NCBI GenBank assembly: GCA_910589415.1
Contig: OU342637.1
Location: 34,626,162 to 34,690,161, forward strand
Origin: Malachius bipustulatus
Lineage: Eukaryota > Arthropoda > Insecta > Coleoptera > Melyridae
Length of the DNA: 64,000 bases
Direction: 5' to 3'
In this document: one piece after another, positions 61,269-64,000 of the stretch
Layout of the letters: every line of letters starts with the position of its first letter
How positions within the stretch are numbered: the first letter of the stretch is position 1
The notes under the pieces: model-generated
The model's database searches: none
Told to the model about the DNA's origin: nothing
The model's input: only the letters and a program-made list of their open reading frames with translations
Program-made: the position numbers and the translations under genes

Positions 61269-62755
61269 GTTAAAAACATAAATTTCCTGATAGATACATT
61301 GGGGAAGTTGCATGAGAGGATCCTGCTGACTAGACTGCTGGCCGAACTTGACAGTACCCTTACTGTCATAAGTCCTGATCAGTACGAATTTAGGGAGGTA
61401 TCTTCCACGGTCACGGCAATTGACAGTCCTGTGGGAGGTTAGGGCCCCGGAGGCAATGGCCAGTAAAAGGGCAATTGTTTAAGCGTTGATAGCGTTAGAC
61501 ATTACAAATGCTTTTAACTCAGCTAGATGGGACGGGATCGAGGCAACCTTCGCTGTGGTCCCGTTGCGCGGATATCTTCAGAGAGTATTGGGTAACTACC
61601 TGTCTGAGAGGAGCTTGCTTGATGATGGAGGTGAAGTCGAAGTCACAGGGGGAGTTCCTCAGGGTTTGATCCTCGAACCCACCCTGTGGAATACATTTTA
61701 TGACGGTATCCTGCGCCTCTCGATGCCGTCGGGGGTTCGTCTGGTCGCCTACGCTGACGACTTGATGATTATTGTGAAGGGGATACCCCAGAGCTAATCA
61801 CGGAGAGGGGCAACGCCGCGATCCGCCTCGCTGGAGCCTGGTTGGAGAGGTTTGGGCTGATGCTTGCCGCTGAGAAGAGTGAGGCCATGGTCGTGACCAA
61901 CTCGTGAAAGCAGACCATTGAATTTGAAATCGGAGGTACTAAGATCGCAATGAAAAAATCCATTAAATACCTCGGGGTTACTTTGGATTGATGCCTAGGG
62001 TTTGGAAACCATACTGAGGAGGTTACGATCAGGGTCAGGAAGTTCTGGGGAGCCGTAAGTGGGTTCATGCCCAGGATAGGTGGGCCCCGGCATAAGAAAC
62101 GTAGAATCCCGGCGGGCGTTGTCAATTCGGTCGCGCTCTACGCTGCGCCCGTTTGATATCCCGTGCTCCGAATAAAAAGACACACAAACAAGCTTGTGAG
62201 ACTTCAAAGACAGACTCTGGTGGGGGTGACGTCCGCTTATCGGACTATCTCCACAGACGCACTACAGGTCATCGCGGGTGCTATGCCTATAGAAGAACAG
62301 GCTTTGCGGGGATCGAGATCTTATAGGGAAAGAGGCGAGGCGCCGGGCAATAGGCGAGGGCTCCTGGACGAGGCCATGACCAGGTGGCAGAGCAGGTGGA
62401 ACCATACCCCCATCGGAGCTTGGACAAGAACGTTAATCCCTGATATTAGAAAGTGGGTCCATAACGAGACAGTGGAGGTTGACTTCCATACGACCCAGTG
62501 CCTCTCTGGTCATGTGGTCTTCGGGACCTATCTACTCCGCATCGGGAAAGCGACCACAGATGAGTGCTGGTTTTGTGCGTCAAGAGATGACACGTAGCAT
62601 ACAATGTTCCGGTGTCACCGGTGGTCGGCGGATCGATTGAGTTTGGAGACTAAGTTAGGCAGAAGACTTGAGCCCTCGACAATGGTGGATACTATGGTAG
62701 AATCCAAGGAAAACTGTGGGCATGCGAGTGATAATTAAAATAAAAGAAGACAAGG
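61269..62755 (+). pseudogene. R1-clade LINE, reverse transcriptase to C-terminus
   Basis: NFLIDTLGKLHERILLTRLL opens the RT domain. Motif A is ALDITNAFNSARWDGI, then YLSERSLL, GGVPQG and the catalytic VAYADDLMIIVKG. After a shift come KYLGVTLD and, near 62,570, the zinc motif CWFCASRDDT...H, with an ending ETKLGRRLEPSTMVDTMVES then KEN. Absence of RNase H and these signatures place it in the R1 clade (R1/TRAS/Waldo type). Several stops and frameshifts and loss of ORF1 and most of the endonuclease make it a dead, 5'-truncated copy. Confidence 0.85.
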
Positions 62756-62759
62756 GAAA

Positions 62760-64000
62760 GAGGAGACTTAATAGCCGTGAGATAGGTAAAGGGACACGCG
62801 CGAGACGTCGATGTAAGTCGACAGACATTGGTTCCGCGCGCGCATCGAAGGAGGGATTTTAGCCGGTAGGAGTCCGGCACTGCTCCGGTAAGGAAGAACC
62901 ACACCGGAGCATCCATGATCGATTTCCCCTTTATAAAAAAAAATGTTTTCCACTGGGTAGGATAATGACCTGTTCCATGAATTGAGTTGTAAATTAGAGT
63001 CAGGATCTCACTCCTTTGGGAGGTAACTCGGTAAATATCTTTGCGGTCACTGGGCTATCTGGTACGGTGAGTCCAGGACATCTAGGATATGTGTTAGTTG
63101 GCCGTGGATGGATTATGAGGGGTTAGGTTGGAGAAGTATTTGGCGAAAGTTTTCCATATCGTGGTTTTCCATAATCCGCTAGCAATTTTGTCAACGGACG
63201 AAGAAGGTCATAAAGTTACAACCACTTCAACTTTTTTGTGTCTTTCCAGAGTGAGCATTCGCCTGCCTCAGTTTCAATCACATTATTTAGTTCATTTTGG
63301 ATACCATTAGGTACTGTAACCATTAAGAACGGTTATTTTGCTTATTTAACTTTTCAACGAAGGTTGCATTTGAATTAGGTTGGTTGAGAGTCACCAATCC
63401 ATTTGTGAATCTTCGTGGAAGGCTAGTACAGATTACAGACGTATCTTAGGCAAAAGTCCCTCTCGTGACATCACTAGTGATTGAACCTTGCCTTGGTAAG
63501 TGTCCTCTTATCTAATGGGGCTTATGTTATCTGACATAATTTTCTTAGTCCGCACTTGAATGCAATTTTTTCTCTAATATAGATAGGTAACTGGTTGATG
63601 TTGTTTTAATTTTGTGTGGTGCTTCGAATTGAAGTTCTAACAGACATCTTGTATTGATCTGATCAGATGTTGAACCGCTAGGTTAATTCGCTTTGGAGGA
63701 ATGCATATTGCGCGAAGTGTAGGGCTGTCATAGAAACACAATATGATGTTGCTGGCTGTTGATTGCTTGGAATTTCCCTGGTGACATGGGCTAAAATGTG
63801 GCCTCATCTATGAAGAGATGCTTTGTATTTCAACTTTTCTTAGCAGGTATAATCGCCTATCCTTGGGTGCATGTAGCGAGTCTGGAACCCATCAAGTTGG
63901 TATGCTTTGCATTCCAATATGTTGTTTCCAAATGTTCCGAACCTGTTATTAAAGCTTTGCATTGGAATATCACTCTAACTTACATGTCGGTAAATTAAAA
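62760..64000. other. Window end, no gene recognised
   Basis: No exon or intact element recognised. The minus strand of 63,700-63,830 reads FIDEATF, weakly like a transposase DE motif, but the rest does not follow. Confidence 0.3.

Noticed and set aside
63700..63998. Possible transposase remnant (FIDEATF on the minus strand)
   Set aside because: Only a seven-residue resemblance; the following residues do not match the expected pattern.
1..64000. CRISPR arrays, operons or viral genes
   Set aside because: No short regularly spaced identical repeats with unique spacers and no recognisable viral proteins were seen; the tandem arrays have long units without spacers.

Overview
This is an AT-rich, intron-containing animal genomic segment, almost certainly from an insect. 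The evidence is spliceosomal introns with clean GT-AG borders, an SLC12-family transporter and an insect-style serine protease, several classes of insect-type LINE, mariner, piggyBac and hAT debris, tRNA-derived SINEs, and abundant TACC/TAGG microsatellite runs of the kind common in sternorrhynchan bugs and moths. I cannot fix the order or species from the sequence alone.

Most of the window belongs to one minus-strand gene, a Na-(K)-Cl cotransporter of the NKCC/NCC (SLC12A1-3) type. Four coding exons read in phase: 44696-45001 (start Met, RFSV kinase-docking motif), 16045-16210 (TM1), 15331-15426 and 4656-5024. Together they give the first 312 codons. The remaining exons must lie beyond position 1. 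The introns are 28.5 kb, 0.6 kb, 10.3 kb and more than 4.6 kb. A TATA/GC-rich promoter candidate lies about 190 bp upstream of the start codon.

A complete, uninterrupted plus-strand gene for a secreted trypsin-fold serine protease (3740-4600) is nested in the cotransporter's fourth intron, ending 55 bp from an exon border. It has the full catalytic triad but an unusual activation junction and S1 pocket.

Everything else is noncoding DNA and transposon remains. LINE fragments of at least three kinds lie near 0.8-1.6, 11.2-14.3, 31.0-35.3 (split by a 3.4-kb insertion), 57.8-59.4 and 61.3-62.8 kb. DNA-transposon remains include a mariner pseudogene (21.2-21.6 kb), another IS630/Tc-like transposase fragment (56.6-56.8 kb), a hAT element with a perfect 8-bp target duplication (53,719-55,139) and a piggyBac-type TTAA-flanked MITE (37,595-38,052). 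There are many foldback elements, including two very long hairpins (25.5-26.7 kb with arms of about 585 bp; 40.8-43.5 kb with arms of 919 bp). Two copies of one tRNA-derived SINE and two tandem arrays (units of about 315 and 141 bp) complete the picture. Because the long hairpins sit inside intron 1, they would be transcribed with the cotransporter pre-mRNA; that is the most intriguing feature of the window. From about 45.2 kb to the end there is only repeat-rich DNA upstream of the gene.
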